From NCBI GenBank assembly GCA_002686705.1, contig NYYH01000002.1:1-45063 (forward strand): a DNA stretch of 45,063 bases. The letters are read 5' to 3'. This DNA is from Bacteroidota bacterium. GTDB lineage: Bacteria; Bacteroidota; Bacteroidia; Bacteroidales; F082. Shown here piece after piece: positions 36,201 through 43,884 of this stretch. Numbering within the stretch: position 1 is the first letter of the stretch; every line of letters begins with the position of its first letter. The notes under the pieces were generated by a model, which worked only from the letters and a program-made list of their open reading frames with translations, ran no database searches and had not been told where the DNA came from. A program made the position numbers and the translations under genes.

Positions 36201-36277
36201 TTACGAAAACATGATGAAATCAATGCAATTGTGGCTATAATCAATAATGTTACCGTTATTTTAACTTGATACTTCAT
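33272..36277 (-). CDS. CotH kinase / right-handed beta-helix lipoprotein (copy 2)
   Basis: 1001 residues from ATG; lipobox LISSC (Cys23). It is a full-length paralogue of the 12053 gene in the same domain order: jelly-roll region (about 55-180), CotH-type domain (SLRLKGDWLDH, LLTTRYGFIP, GLYAWEEHFTKQL, REGPIVRF, and LEPIAYDCYSD), then the beta-helix with QCEDALNIIRS, SDAFD, NDAIDFSGS, DKGISGGENS, ASKDLSIIE and QKKPEYGPS. These helix motifs match copy 1 almost residue for residue with the same 21-22 spacing, while the CotH half differs more. The product ends in ELFY. It lies near VTC and DUF4956, families that often travel with CotH. Convergent and very close (12 bases) to the broken gene at 31145. 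Confidence 0.8.
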   Translation of the reverse strand: MKYQVKITVTLLIIATIALISSCFRNYKHSKERNIYSSLETLSKDKKHFVADSNSKYIFKGGNFQSGIQKRSGNFSVITTPKNAFSLSIGLPRIKQDSYVEASVWRKGEFGHLVAVTSGPTAYISTSDAVEIDNNGWSKLSLQFYMPPVKDFQELKVYVWNSGKDTVFFDDISINVIDKKIFPAFREDALHIEMDTSEYLKLMDVRKRAFNAGILQTTDDDWIKGMVFADGGLMKSSLRLKGDWLDHLHGNKWSFRVKLKKGNSWNNMRVFSVQNPMARLGVNEWFFHKFLITEGLLTTRYGFIPTTINGDNLGLYAWEEHFTKQLVESQGRREGPIVRFQEDALWDTRVFDKNGKRNNLKTPNFETSIIKPFSGSKIIADSILFKQFLIAQNLMYQYKHRLMPASKIFNIEMLAKYFASADVFLTRHSTKMHNQRFYYNPVLCKLEPIAYDCYSDIERYIKSTNPIYGYLHYDAIGSLDDEYLMARELFNDTLFTPLYINYLKKYSSEKFLDSLFDHYKNQIYFYDSLISIEFPEQYFFQYEILENATNIRNELPAFKKQFVTMKKENRHWKNTSKTIINYDTILKDFMAPNLITCYRQKDYGDSSYYKIYNFYPDDIIVLGLGTGDKRIKEVIVPVPIVKGFADGKSGTVMFSAENANLNYLFFSIKDHNEIMTTEIMLWPEPTAEQTPLQQMLTAYPFPDTNIIEKVENDKVWIKPGNVTMSNTVIIPMGYRVYFHEGTTLNMINKAGFISYSPININGTKQKPVTITSTDFSANGFTVLQANGMSQIKNTSFNNLNTLNYRGWTLTGAVNFYESDVTIINTTFYRNQCEDALNIIRSNFTLENSVFDYIQSDAFDSDFSEGKVLETKFTNIGNDAIDFSGSQIVIKDVEINNANDKGISGGENSTLLVENTTIKAAGIGLASKDLSIIEVNNCIITDCNYGIVLLQKKPEYGPSTLILNNTLLRNSKTRSLIELGSIVIENSDTIRGTQKNCAELFY

Positions 36278-36294
36278 TAGTAGTTTGTGTGTCG

Positions 36295-36302
36295 CAAATA
36301 TA
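36295..36302 (-). promoter_or_regulatory. Candidate -7 box of the CotH lipoprotein copy 2
   Basis: TATATTTG on the minus strand, followed by CG, lies 17 bases before the ATG at 36277. A TTTG is found upstream at 36318-36315 but only 12 bases away, too close for a standard -33 box. Confidence 0.4.
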
Positions 36303-36458
36303 ACTTAAACTACCCAAACATTGATATGTTAATTGGTAACAACTCTTACGAAAGTGACTAACCTTAGATTATTATTACAGTAATTGAGTTGGATGACTTA
36401 ATCGATTTTTTGTGAATTAATTAACTGATTTGTCAAATTTCAGATCAGTAATTAATAT

Positions 36459-36466
36459 TACATTTG
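36459..36466 (+). promoter_or_regulatory. Candidate -7 box of the lamin-tail / TonB receptor genes
   Basis: TACATTTG, followed by C, is an exact TAnnTTTG match 41 bases before the ATG at 36508. It lies inside a longer in-frame extension that starts at 36430, which argues that the extension is not coding. Confidence 0.4.
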
Positions 36467-36507
36467 CTACAATAAATCATGTATTAATAATAAAAAATAC
36501 TAAACAG

Positions 36508-37488
36508 ATGAAAAAATCATTACTATTCATTCTTGCGTTAATTATGGGAGCAGGATTGTTAGCTCAAGAATGCACAGACTTATTTATCACAGAATATGTT
36601 GAAGGTTCAGGAAACAATAAAGCCATAGAGATTTACAATCCGACAAATGAAGCAATTGATTTAAGTTTATACCAGTTAGTTAGATATTCTAATGGCAGTC
36701 CACAACCTAACCCAGTTAACCTAACAGGAAACATAGAACCAAAAAGTACATTTGTGGTAGTTTTAGACAAACGCGACCCTGATGGTACTGGTCTTGAACA
36801 ACCTGTAGATTCTGCGTTACAAGAAAAGGCTGATATTTTTTTATGTCCTGTTTATAATATTAACAAAATGATGTATTTTAATGGAAACGATGCTGTTACA
36901 CTTGAAACAATAGCAGGTCAAATCATTGATCTTTTTGCTAAAATTGGACCACCAGATACCGATAATGGATGGACTAATATTACAGATACAACTATTACAT
37001 GGAATAATCAGGGAATCCCTGAAGATTATACTATAGTGGATTATGGAGTTGGGCCACTCTTTTGGTTGTCATGGACAAGAAACCACACTTTAATCAGAAA
37101 ACCTGATATTTCTTTTGGGGTTACTGAAAACCCGGACCCTTTTATGGTTTTTCAGCAATGGGATTCAATACCCATAAATACTTTCGATTCTCTAGGATTT
37201 CATAACTGTAATTGTACAACATTTGGCATTAAAGAAAATCAAGCTATTGTTAATGTAGAAATTTACCCAAATCCAGCGCTGGATAATAGCTTTACCGTCG
37301 AGGCCAGTGAACCAATAGTATCTATTGAAATGTTTGATCTTTCTGGAAGAGTTACTGAAAGAATTGCAAGTGACCCAAATACATACTCTAAGAAAATTAC
37401 TTTAGATAATAAAATCACTGGATTACTTTTTGTAACTGTTAAATTTGAGACAGGAAGAGCCCAAACCAAAAAACTATTACTTAAATAA
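36508..37488 (+). CDS. T9SS-secreted lamin-tail domain protein
   Basis: 326 residues from the ATG at 36508, chosen because it gives a proper signal peptide (MKKSLLFILALIMGAGLLAQ); upstream in-frame codons overlap the promoter box. A lamin-tail domain spans about 22-200 (LFITEYVEGSGNNKAIEIYNP, then LSLYQLVRYSNGS), a variant often found in extracellular nucleases and their companions. A type A T9SS sorting domain from about 250 (IYPNPALDN) reaches the C-terminus. It lies 89 bases upstream of the TonB receptor on the same strand and is probably co-transcribed with it. It may be a surface binding partner of the receptor. Confidence 0.8.
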   Translation: MKKSLLFILALIMGAGLLAQECTDLFITEYVEGSGNNKAIEIYNPTNEAIDLSLYQLVRYSNGSPQPNPVNLTGNIEPKSTFVVVLDKRDPDGTGLEQPVDSALQEKADIFLCPVYNINKMMYFNGNDAVTLETIAGQIIDLFAKIGPPDTDNGWTNITDTTITWNNQGIPEDYTIVDYGVGPLFWLSWTRNHTLIRKPDISFGVTENPDPFMVFQQWDSIPINTFDSLGFHNCNCTTFGIKENQAIVNVEIYPNPALDNSFTVEASEPIVSIEMFDLSGRVTERIASDPNTYSKKITLDNKITGLLFVTVKFETGRAQTKKLLLK

Positions 37489-37577
37489 GACAAAAGAGGT
37501 TACTATCCACTTGAAGGATTTAGATGACAATATTTATGGCCTTAGTGGATTTTTTAGTTTGTCCAAAATCCACTTTA

Positions 37578-40271
37578 ATGAGCAAAAAAATATTTGTATT
37601 ACTGGCATTAATTACTTTTTCATTATTTACAACAGCACAACAAAAAACTGTAAGTGGTATTGTAACTGATAAAGTAATTGGCGAACCTTTGATTGGTGTT
37701 AACGTTGTTTATGGTCCTGGATTAGGTGTTATTACAAATGTTGAAGGAGTTTTTATTTTAAAGCTTGATCCGGGAGAGTATGATCTTGAAATTTCTTATA
37801 TTGGTTTCATCGCTCAAAAGAAACATATTTCGGTAGACGATAAAAACCTATTTATTAATTTTGCATTAACTACTATTACTTTAGATGAAATTGAGGTTAT
37901 TGGTGATCTTGCTCAAACAAGAGAAACACCTGTCGCTTTTTCAAACATATCCGCCACAAAAATAGCAGAACAACTTGCTGCCCAAGATATTCCTCTTATA
38001 CTCAATTCAACTCCAGGTGTTTATGCAACACCATCAGGGGGTGGCGACGGTGATGCTCGGATAAATATAAGAGGTTTTAACCAACGAAATGTTGCAGTAA
38101 TGTTAGATGGAATTCCTGTTAACGATATGGAGAATGGTTGGGTATATTGGTCTAACTGGTTTGGACTTGATGCCGTACTGCGAGGAACACAAATACAAAG
38201 AGGACTTGGTATGTCAAAGTTGGCAATTCCGGCAGTTGGTGGAACAATTAACATTACAACAAAAGGTATTGAAAACCAAAAAAGCATAAGTGTTAAACAA
38301 GAGGTTGGTACAGCTGGTTTCTTAAGAACCTCAGTGGGATTGACTACAGGAAGACTTAAAAACGGATGGGGAGTAACTTTTGCAGGTTCCTATAAAAGAG
38401 GTAATGGTTGGGTTGATCAAACTTTTACTGAGGGCTGGTTTTATTTTTTACGTGTTGATAAGGAGTTTGGAAAGCACCTTATTAGTTTATCAGTAATGGG
38501 CGCTCCACAAAAACATGGACAGAGAAGGTATAAAAAAAATATTTCAATGTTTGATAGTGCTTATGCTGTTAAATCAGGAATGAGAACTGGCTTAATCGAT
38601 ACTTTAAGAATGGAAAATGTACCTGTTAATATGGGTTTACGTTACAATCCAAATTGGGGTTATTTAAGTCGCGCTTACATAGATAATTCTAGCGTAATAT
38701 ACCCTGATACTGTTGCAACCAGCACAGCCAGCAATTACTATCATAAACCAATTTTTAGTCTTCGCGACTTTTGGAGTGTTAATAGTAACTTGTACATATC
38801 AAATGTATTGTATCTTTCTATTGGTTCTGGTGGAGGGAAGTCATTTTCTACCACACCACAGCTCGACCTTAAAACAAACCAGCAGAACCTTCAAGTTCCA
38901 TACAACACAAATGCAAATATATATGGCTTCAACGATTCTCTTCAATCATTTGAGATTATGCGTAATGCAGTAAATAATCATTTTTGGTTAGGATTACTTT
39001 CAACATTCGATTATATAATAGATGAATCTTTTTCTCTCTCGGGTGGTGTTGATTTAAGAACGTATAAGGGGGAACATTATCGTGAAGTTGAGGATTTATT
39101 TGGTGGAAGATTCTTTAGAGATGATGGTAATAAAAATGAAGATAACAATACAAAAAAGTATGTTGGCGATAAGATAGGTTATTATAATGATGCTTTAGTT
39201 CGTTGGGGAGGTTTGTTTGCGCAACTGAAATACAAAAGCGGAAATCTTACATCTTTTATTAATGTTACAGGATCATTGTCAGGATTTAAAAGAATCGACT
39301 ACTTTATCCCTCAATTTGAAGATGGAAGTGTAAATGAAACAGACTGGAAATACATACCTGGTTTTACTGTTAAAGGTGGAGCTAACTATAACATCAGCGA
39401 AACTATGAATGTATTCATGAATTTAGGATATTTGTCGAAAGCACAAAGATTTCAGAATGTTTTCGATAGAAGCAATAAGTTATACCTAGAGATTAAGAAT
39501 GAAAAAGTAAAGGCAATTGAACTTGGGTTTAGTTATGTTAAACCCCGTTTTACTTTCAATGCTAATGCTTATTATACAGTTTGGGAGAACAAACCAAGCG
39601 ACAGAAGACAAACCATGCCAGATCCAAGTGACCTCACTAAGAGATTGACAATAAACATAAATGACATGAATGCTTTGCATATGGGTGTTGAATTTGAATT
39701 TGCTTTCAGAATAACCGATAACCTCATGTTTGAGAGTTTACTATCATTGGGTGATTGGAAATGGACATCTGCTGATACTGCCATCTTATACGATGATAAT
39801 GGGGTGTTTGTTGGTAAAAGACCATTTGATGCCAAAGGGCTATATGTTGGTGATGCTGCTCAATTTCAAAATAGAGAGAGTCTAAGGTGGCAAATCACAA
39901 ACGGGTTATATACATCCGGCTCATTTACTTGGTTTGGAAAGCATTATGCGGAGTTTAATCCAATGGATTACAACCCATCAGACCCAAATAGTGCATATGC
40001 ATTTGATGAAAATGGAAATCCGCGCCAGTCATGGAAAATTCCAAACTACTACATGGTGGATTTTCATGCAGGTTATTATTGGAGGATTAAAAACTTTGGT
40101 TTTCAAATTCGTGGCAGTATCATTAACGCACTGGATGGTGTTTTTATAACAGATGCTCAAAATAATGATACATATGCTGCAATACCATCTACTAGTTTTG
40201 ATGCAAATTCAGCTACTGTATTTATGGGAATGGGGAGAAGGTTTAATGTTTCATTAAGTATAACTTTCTAA
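37578..40271 (+). CDS. TonB-dependent outer membrane receptor with CarboxypepD_reg-like domain
   Basis: 897 residues from the ATG at 37578, which gives a signal peptide (MSKKIFVLLALITFSLFTTAQ). Residues of about 22-105 form a carboxypeptidase-regulatory-like domain (VSGIVTDKVIGEPLIGVNV), then the plug (INIRGFNQRNVAVMLDGIPVN and an ITTKG) and a C-terminal 22-strand-type barrel. The protein ends in a strand with Phe last (NVSLSITF), as expected for BAM recognition. No SusD partner follows, so it is not a classical glycan utilisation pair; the neighbours are a lamin-tail protein upstream and an OB-fold/phospholipase-D-type secreted protein downstream. The imported ligand is unknown, perhaps a nucleic-acid or phosphodiester breakdown product. 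Confidence 0.93.
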   Translation: MSKKIFVLLALITFSLFTTAQQKTVSGIVTDKVIGEPLIGVNVVYGPGLGVITNVEGVFILKLDPGEYDLEISYIGFIAQKKHISVDDKNLFINFALTTITLDEIEVIGDLAQTRETPVAFSNISATKIAEQLAAQDIPLILNSTPGVYATPSGGGDGDARINIRGFNQRNVAVMLDGIPVNDMENGWVYWSNWFGLDAVLRGTQIQRGLGMSKLAIPAVGGTINITTKGIENQKSISVKQEVGTAGFLRTSVGLTTGRLKNGWGVTFAGSYKRGNGWVDQTFTEGWFYFLRVDKEFGKHLISLSVMGAPQKHGQRRYKKNISMFDSAYAVKSGMRTGLIDTLRMENVPVNMGLRYNPNWGYLSRAYIDNSSVIYPDTVATSTASNYYHKPIFSLRDFWSVNSNLYISNVLYLSIGSGGGKSFSTTPQLDLKTNQQNLQVPYNTNANIYGFNDSLQSFEIMRNAVNNHFWLGLLSTFDYIIDESFSLSGGVDLRTYKGEHYREVEDLFGGRFFRDDGNKNEDNNTKKYVGDKIGYYNDALVRWGGLFAQLKYKSGNLTSFINVTGSLSGFKRIDYFIPQFEDGSVNETDWKYIPGFTVKGGANYNISETMNVFMNLGYLSKAQRFQNVFDRSNKLYLEIKNEKVKAIELGFSYVKPRFTFNANAYYTVWENKPSDRRQTMPDPSDLTKRLTININDMNALHMGVEFEFAFRITDNLMFESLLSLGDWKWTSADTAILYDDNGVFVGKRPFDAKGLYVGDAAQFQNRESLRWQITNGLYTSGSFTWFGKHYAEFNPMDYNPSDPNSAYAFDENGNPRQSWKIPNYYMVDFHAGYYWRIKNFGFQIRGSIINALDGVFITDAQNNDTYAAIPSTSFDANSATVFMGMGRRFNVSLSITF

Positions 40272-40483
40272 TAGAAGTTAAAATTTATTAAAAACACATG
40301 ATTAAAAACTATCTTAAGCAACTAGATAGATCAAAAATCAATCATAGGGTTGTTATTTGAAATCAAAATACAAATAATAAATAGAACAATATGTTTTGCC
40401 TTTGCGTAGACAACAATAAATGATATAATGTTACTAACACTATTATTAATTGCATTTAACTAATCGTAATCAATCTTTATAAA

Positions 40484-43012
40484 ATGAAAAAAATAATTAT
40501 CACAACCTTAATAATCACGGGCATTTTCTCAATCTGTTATGCCCAGAACAATATTCTTGAAGCACGCGGAATGCCAATTGGTACAGTTGTTACAATAAAA
40601 GGGATTGCAACTAATGGTTCGGAGTTAGGAATAATTAGATATATACAGGATGCTACTGCTGGAATTGCTGCTTACGGATCAGCGATGGGAGTTGTTAACC
40701 GAGGAGATTCAATTTCGGTTACAGGAACCCTTAAACTATATAATCAACTTTTGGAACTCGATCCAATAATTGATGTAACTGTTTATTCTAGTGGTAACAC
40801 GTTGCCGGATCCAATTTTATTGACACCAATACAACTTTCAGAACCTTATGAAGCTCAGTTGGTTAAAATTAACGATGTCATTTTTAATGATGGTGGACAA
40901 GATTTTACAGGAAATAATTTATACACATTTACTGCTAACGGTGAAACGGGCTATATTTATGTTAAAAACGGACAGGATCTTGTTGGAACGATTATACCGA
41001 GTACACCGATTGAATTAACAGCCATCTGCTCTCAATTTGATTTTAGCAATCCCAACGAAGGCTATCAGGTATTGCCCCGCGATTTGAATGACATATTCAT
41101 ACCAAGTTCTATCTATTTTATTGATGCTTTATCAAATACTAATTTTACACACAACACGCTTGATTTTGAATGGATTACAAATATTGATGGAACAACGGAA
41201 ATGTATTATGGTCCAACAGAAGAATCCGTAACATCCAACCTTATTTCTTTACCTGGCACTCCAAGTGCTCATCATATTGGCATAACAGGTTTAAATGCTG
41301 GTGAAATTACATGGGTACAGGCTTTTTCGATTAGTGGTTCTGATACTGCTAAATCGGCAATAGTTCCCTTCGCCACTATTTCAAATTCATCAGGCGATAT
41401 GAAAGCATATTTTAATAGCCCTGTTGATGTTTCTTATTCTACCGGAGTTGATGCAATATATCTTCCAGAAACCATGGACGACACTTTGATAAGTTATATT
41501 AATCGTGCAAAGTACACCATCGATTTTACTATTTACAATTTTAATAATAGCGGTATCAGTAACATTAGTGATGCATTAAAAGCTGCTGCTAATAGGGGTG
41601 TTCGTGTTCGGGTGATTGGTTGTGGAACTACCGCAAATTTAGGGATTGACGAGCTAATTGGCTCAGCTGTTAATGTACTTATTGGTCCGGATGATTCTCA
41701 ACGCACTGGTATTATGCATAATAAATTTATTGTTTTTGATGCACAATCAGAAGATCCTGACGAACCACTTGTATGGACTGGCTCAACCAACTTCACCAAC
41801 GGTCAAATTAATCTTGACGCTAACAATGTAATCATTGTACAGGATCAAAGTTTGGCACGTTCATACCAAATTGAATTTGAGGAAATGTGGGGTTCTCATG
41901 GTGAGGAACCCAATGCTGCAAATGCTCGCTTTGGATCGACAAAAAGAAACAATACACCACACGAATTCATTATAGATGGCAAACGTGTTGAATGTTACTT
42001 TAGTCCGACTGGTGGCGTAAATGGCAAGATTGTGCAAGTAATCAATTCTTCAGATAACGATTTAAGCATTGCAACTATGCTCATAACACGAATTGTAATT
42101 GCAGATGACATAGTTGACCGCAAGTCAGCAGGTGTTGCAGTAAATATGATAACGAATGCTGAAGGAAATAACAACTCAACCGTAAATGAGATGCTAGAAG
42201 CTTCTTTGACAACACATTATACATTTGATGATGTTTCACCGGGGATAATGCATCATAAATATATGATTATAGATCAAGGTGCACCTTCTTCCGATCCTAT
42301 GATTTTTACAGGTTCTCACAATTGGAGTGCTGCCGCAGATAATGATAATGATGAAAATACGTTGATTATCCATGATGCAACAATGGCTAATATTTATTAC
42401 CAGCAATTTGTTAAGCGTTTTGTTGATAATCATGGAGTTCTGGACGAACTAACGGATCCTCCATCAGCTGTTAACGACAATGCTGAAACCATGATTAACC
42501 AATTGGTTACAGTTGAGGTGTTGAATAATGACGCGTTTATTGCTCCTGTTTCATTAAGTATTGAAACACATGCCACAAATGGAGTCTCTTTTATCCCTTA
42601 CGCCAGTCCGAATGTAATTAGGTATCAACCAAGTGAAGGATTCTATGGTACAGATTCTGTTACATACAAGATTGCATACCAGGCAGAACCAACACTTTTT
42701 GCGACTGCAAAAGTATATTTCACGGTAATTGATAATAGTACTGTTGATGATTTATTTGTAGTTGGTAAAATCAACATATATCCTAATCCTGCAGATAATC
42801 AAATAAACATATCTTTTAGTACAATGAAAAATACTAATCTTGATTTAACACTTGCAGATATATCAGGTAGAATAATATTGCAAGAAAGATATTTTACAAC
42901 GCTGGGAGTTAATAAACATCAGATTAATCTGGATGGTATTTCGGATGGTATTTACTTATTAAATATCACAGAAAATTCTAATAGTTTTAGATATAAGGTG
43001 GTTGTGAAATAA
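40484..43012 (+). CDS. T9SS-secreted OB-fold / phospholipase-D-like (HKD) protein, putative extracellular nuclease
   Basis: 842 residues with a signal peptide (about 1-20). Domains: one or two OB-folds (about 28-205, MPIGTVVTIKGIATNGSELG), as in YhcR-type extracellular nucleases; an Fn3-like domain (about 210-300); two complete HKD active sites, His412-x-Lys414-x4-Asp419 with GSTN at 433, and His590-x-Lys592-x4-Asp597 with GSHN at 610; an Ig-like or cadherin-like unit (about 660-750, SAVNDNAETM); and a type A T9SS sorting domain (from about 764, IYPNPADN). PLD-superfamily enzymes cut phosphodiesters in DNA or phospholipids; the OB-folds favour nucleic acid. A strong terminator follows at 43029. 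Substrate class is inferred. Confidence 0.85.
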   Translation: MKKIIITTLIITGIFSICYAQNNILEARGMPIGTVVTIKGIATNGSELGIIRYIQDATAGIAAYGSAMGVVNRGDSISVTGTLKLYNQLLELDPIIDVTVYSSGNTLPDPILLTPIQLSEPYEAQLVKINDVIFNDGGQDFTGNNLYTFTANGETGYIYVKNGQDLVGTIIPSTPIELTAICSQFDFSNPNEGYQVLPRDLNDIFIPSSIYFIDALSNTNFTHNTLDFEWITNIDGTTEMYYGPTEESVTSNLISLPGTPSAHHIGITGLNAGEITWVQAFSISGSDTAKSAIVPFATISNSSGDMKAYFNSPVDVSYSTGVDAIYLPETMDDTLISYINRAKYTIDFTIYNFNNSGISNISDALKAAANRGVRVRVIGCGTTANLGIDELIGSAVNVLIGPDDSQRTGIMHNKFIVFDAQSEDPDEPLVWTGSTNFTNGQINLDANNVIIVQDQSLARSYQIEFEEMWGSHGEEPNAANARFGSTKRNNTPHEFIIDGKRVECYFSPTGGVNGKIVQVINSSDNDLSIATMLITRIVIADDIVDRKSAGVAVNMITNAEGNNNSTVNEMLEASLTTHYTFDDVSPGIMHHKYMIIDQGAPSSDPMIFTGSHNWSAAADNDNDENTLIIHDATMANIYYQQFVKRFVDNHGVLDELTDPPSAVNDNAETMINQLVTVEVLNNDAFIAPVSLSIETHATNGVSFIPYASPNVIRYQPSEGFYGTDSVTYKIAYQAEPTLFATAKVYFTVIDNSTVDDLFVVGKINIYPNPADNQINISFSTMKNTNLDLTLADISGRIILQERYFTTLGVNKHQINLDGISDGIYLLNITENSNSFRYKVVVK

Positions 43013-43028
43013 TTAATATTACAAGAAT

Positions 43029-43067
43029 AAAAAACGGGATTAGTTGGATTAACTGATCCCGTTTTTT
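43029..43067. terminator. Bidirectional Rho-independent terminator
   Basis: AAAAAACGGGAT (43029-43040) and ATCCCGTTTTTT (43056-43067) form a perfect 12-base stem that can extend through TAGTT/AACTG with one wobble, leaving a five-base loop. Runs of A and T on the two sides make it functional in both directions, between the convergent PLD-like gene and the S46 peptidase gene. Confidence 0.9.
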
Positions 43068-43139
43068 ATTTCAGATGGCTCTATAATTCTATTTCAAGCA
43101 TTCATACTTGAATGGCTCAGCATTCTAGAAAATATAAAC

Positions 43140-43856
43140 TTAATTCGTAGTCACTTCAACTTCTACTGCTACCGGAACCGGGGGTTCAATAGGTTGTGGA
43201 GCTGGCGAAGGAGGAGAAGTTTTAACAATTGTAAGCTCATCAATAATGTTTTTAGCACCGGCGAATTTATCAATAATGAAAAGTACGTAATGTATATCAA
43301 CAACAATTGTTCTCTGCAAGTTTGGGGCAAAAGCAATATCGCTGCTCATAGCTTCCCAATTGCCATCAAATGCAAGACCTAATAGCTCACCTTTACCATT
43401 CACAACCGGCGAACCTGAATTTCCGCCCGTCATATCGTTATTAGTTAAAAAGCATACGATCATCTTACCATCTTGTCCATATTGTCCGTAATCTTTTGCT
43501 TCGTACAATTCAATTAGTTTTTCATGAACAATAAATTCGTCGTTGTCAGGATCTTCTTTTTCAATTACACCGCTAAGGTGTGTTATATAGTCAAAATGAA
43601 TAGCATCAGCGGGATAATAATCCATTACTTTTCCATATGAAAACCTAAGGGTTGAATTTGCATCAGGGTAGAAACTTTTGTTAGGTTGCATTTCTCGTTT
43701 ACCTTCAATTAAAAGAGTATTGGCAACTCTCAACTCGTCTCCGCCTCTTTTTATATTTGATGAAGCTTCCATAAGTGAAGCCATAAATTCGGACGATAGT
43801 TTGAAAGCGGGATCTTTATCAAGGGCTTTTAGTGAAGGATTATCAAGGAATGCCAT
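43140..43856 (-). CDS. S46 dipeptidyl-peptidase (DPP7-type), C-terminal fragment
   Basis: 238 residues holding the second half of the S46 protease domain. The nucleophile is in TGGNSGSPV; the S1 residue in LAFDGNWEAMSSD is Gly, the DPP7-type choice for hydrophobic P1, whereas DPP11 enzymes have Arg here. The family closing segment (FIIDKFAGAKNIIDEL) is followed by an unusual 25-residue Pro-rich tail (PPSPAPQPIEPP...). It is in a different frame from the N-terminal fragment at 43885. Codons before the ATG at 43856 still read as S46 protein (IAEYVYSKSNFSSAEKV), so this ATG is internal and not a true start. Confidence 0.75.
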   Translation of the reverse strand: MAFLDNPSLKALDKDPAFKLSSEFMASLMEASSNIKRGGDELRVANTLLIEGKREMQPNKSFYPDANSTLRFSYGKVMDYYPADAIHFDYITHLSGVIEKEDPDNDEFIVHEKLIELYEAKDYGQYGQDGKMIVCFLTNNDMTGGNSGSPVVNGKGELLGLAFDGNWEAMSSDIAFAPNLQRTIVVDIHYVLFIIDKFAGAKNIIDELTIVKTSPPSPAPQPIEPPVPVAVEVEVTTN

Positions 43857-43884
43857 AACTTTTTCTGCACTTGAAAAGTTCGAT

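Noticed and set aside
36430..36507. N-terminal extension of the lamin-tail protein
   Set aside because: The extension buries the signal peptide and overlaps an exact TAnnTTTG box; the ATG at 36508 gives a standard signal.
37524..37577. N-terminal extension of the TonB receptor
   Set aside because: Starting at 37578 gives a normal signal peptide; the extension would put 18 extra residues before it.
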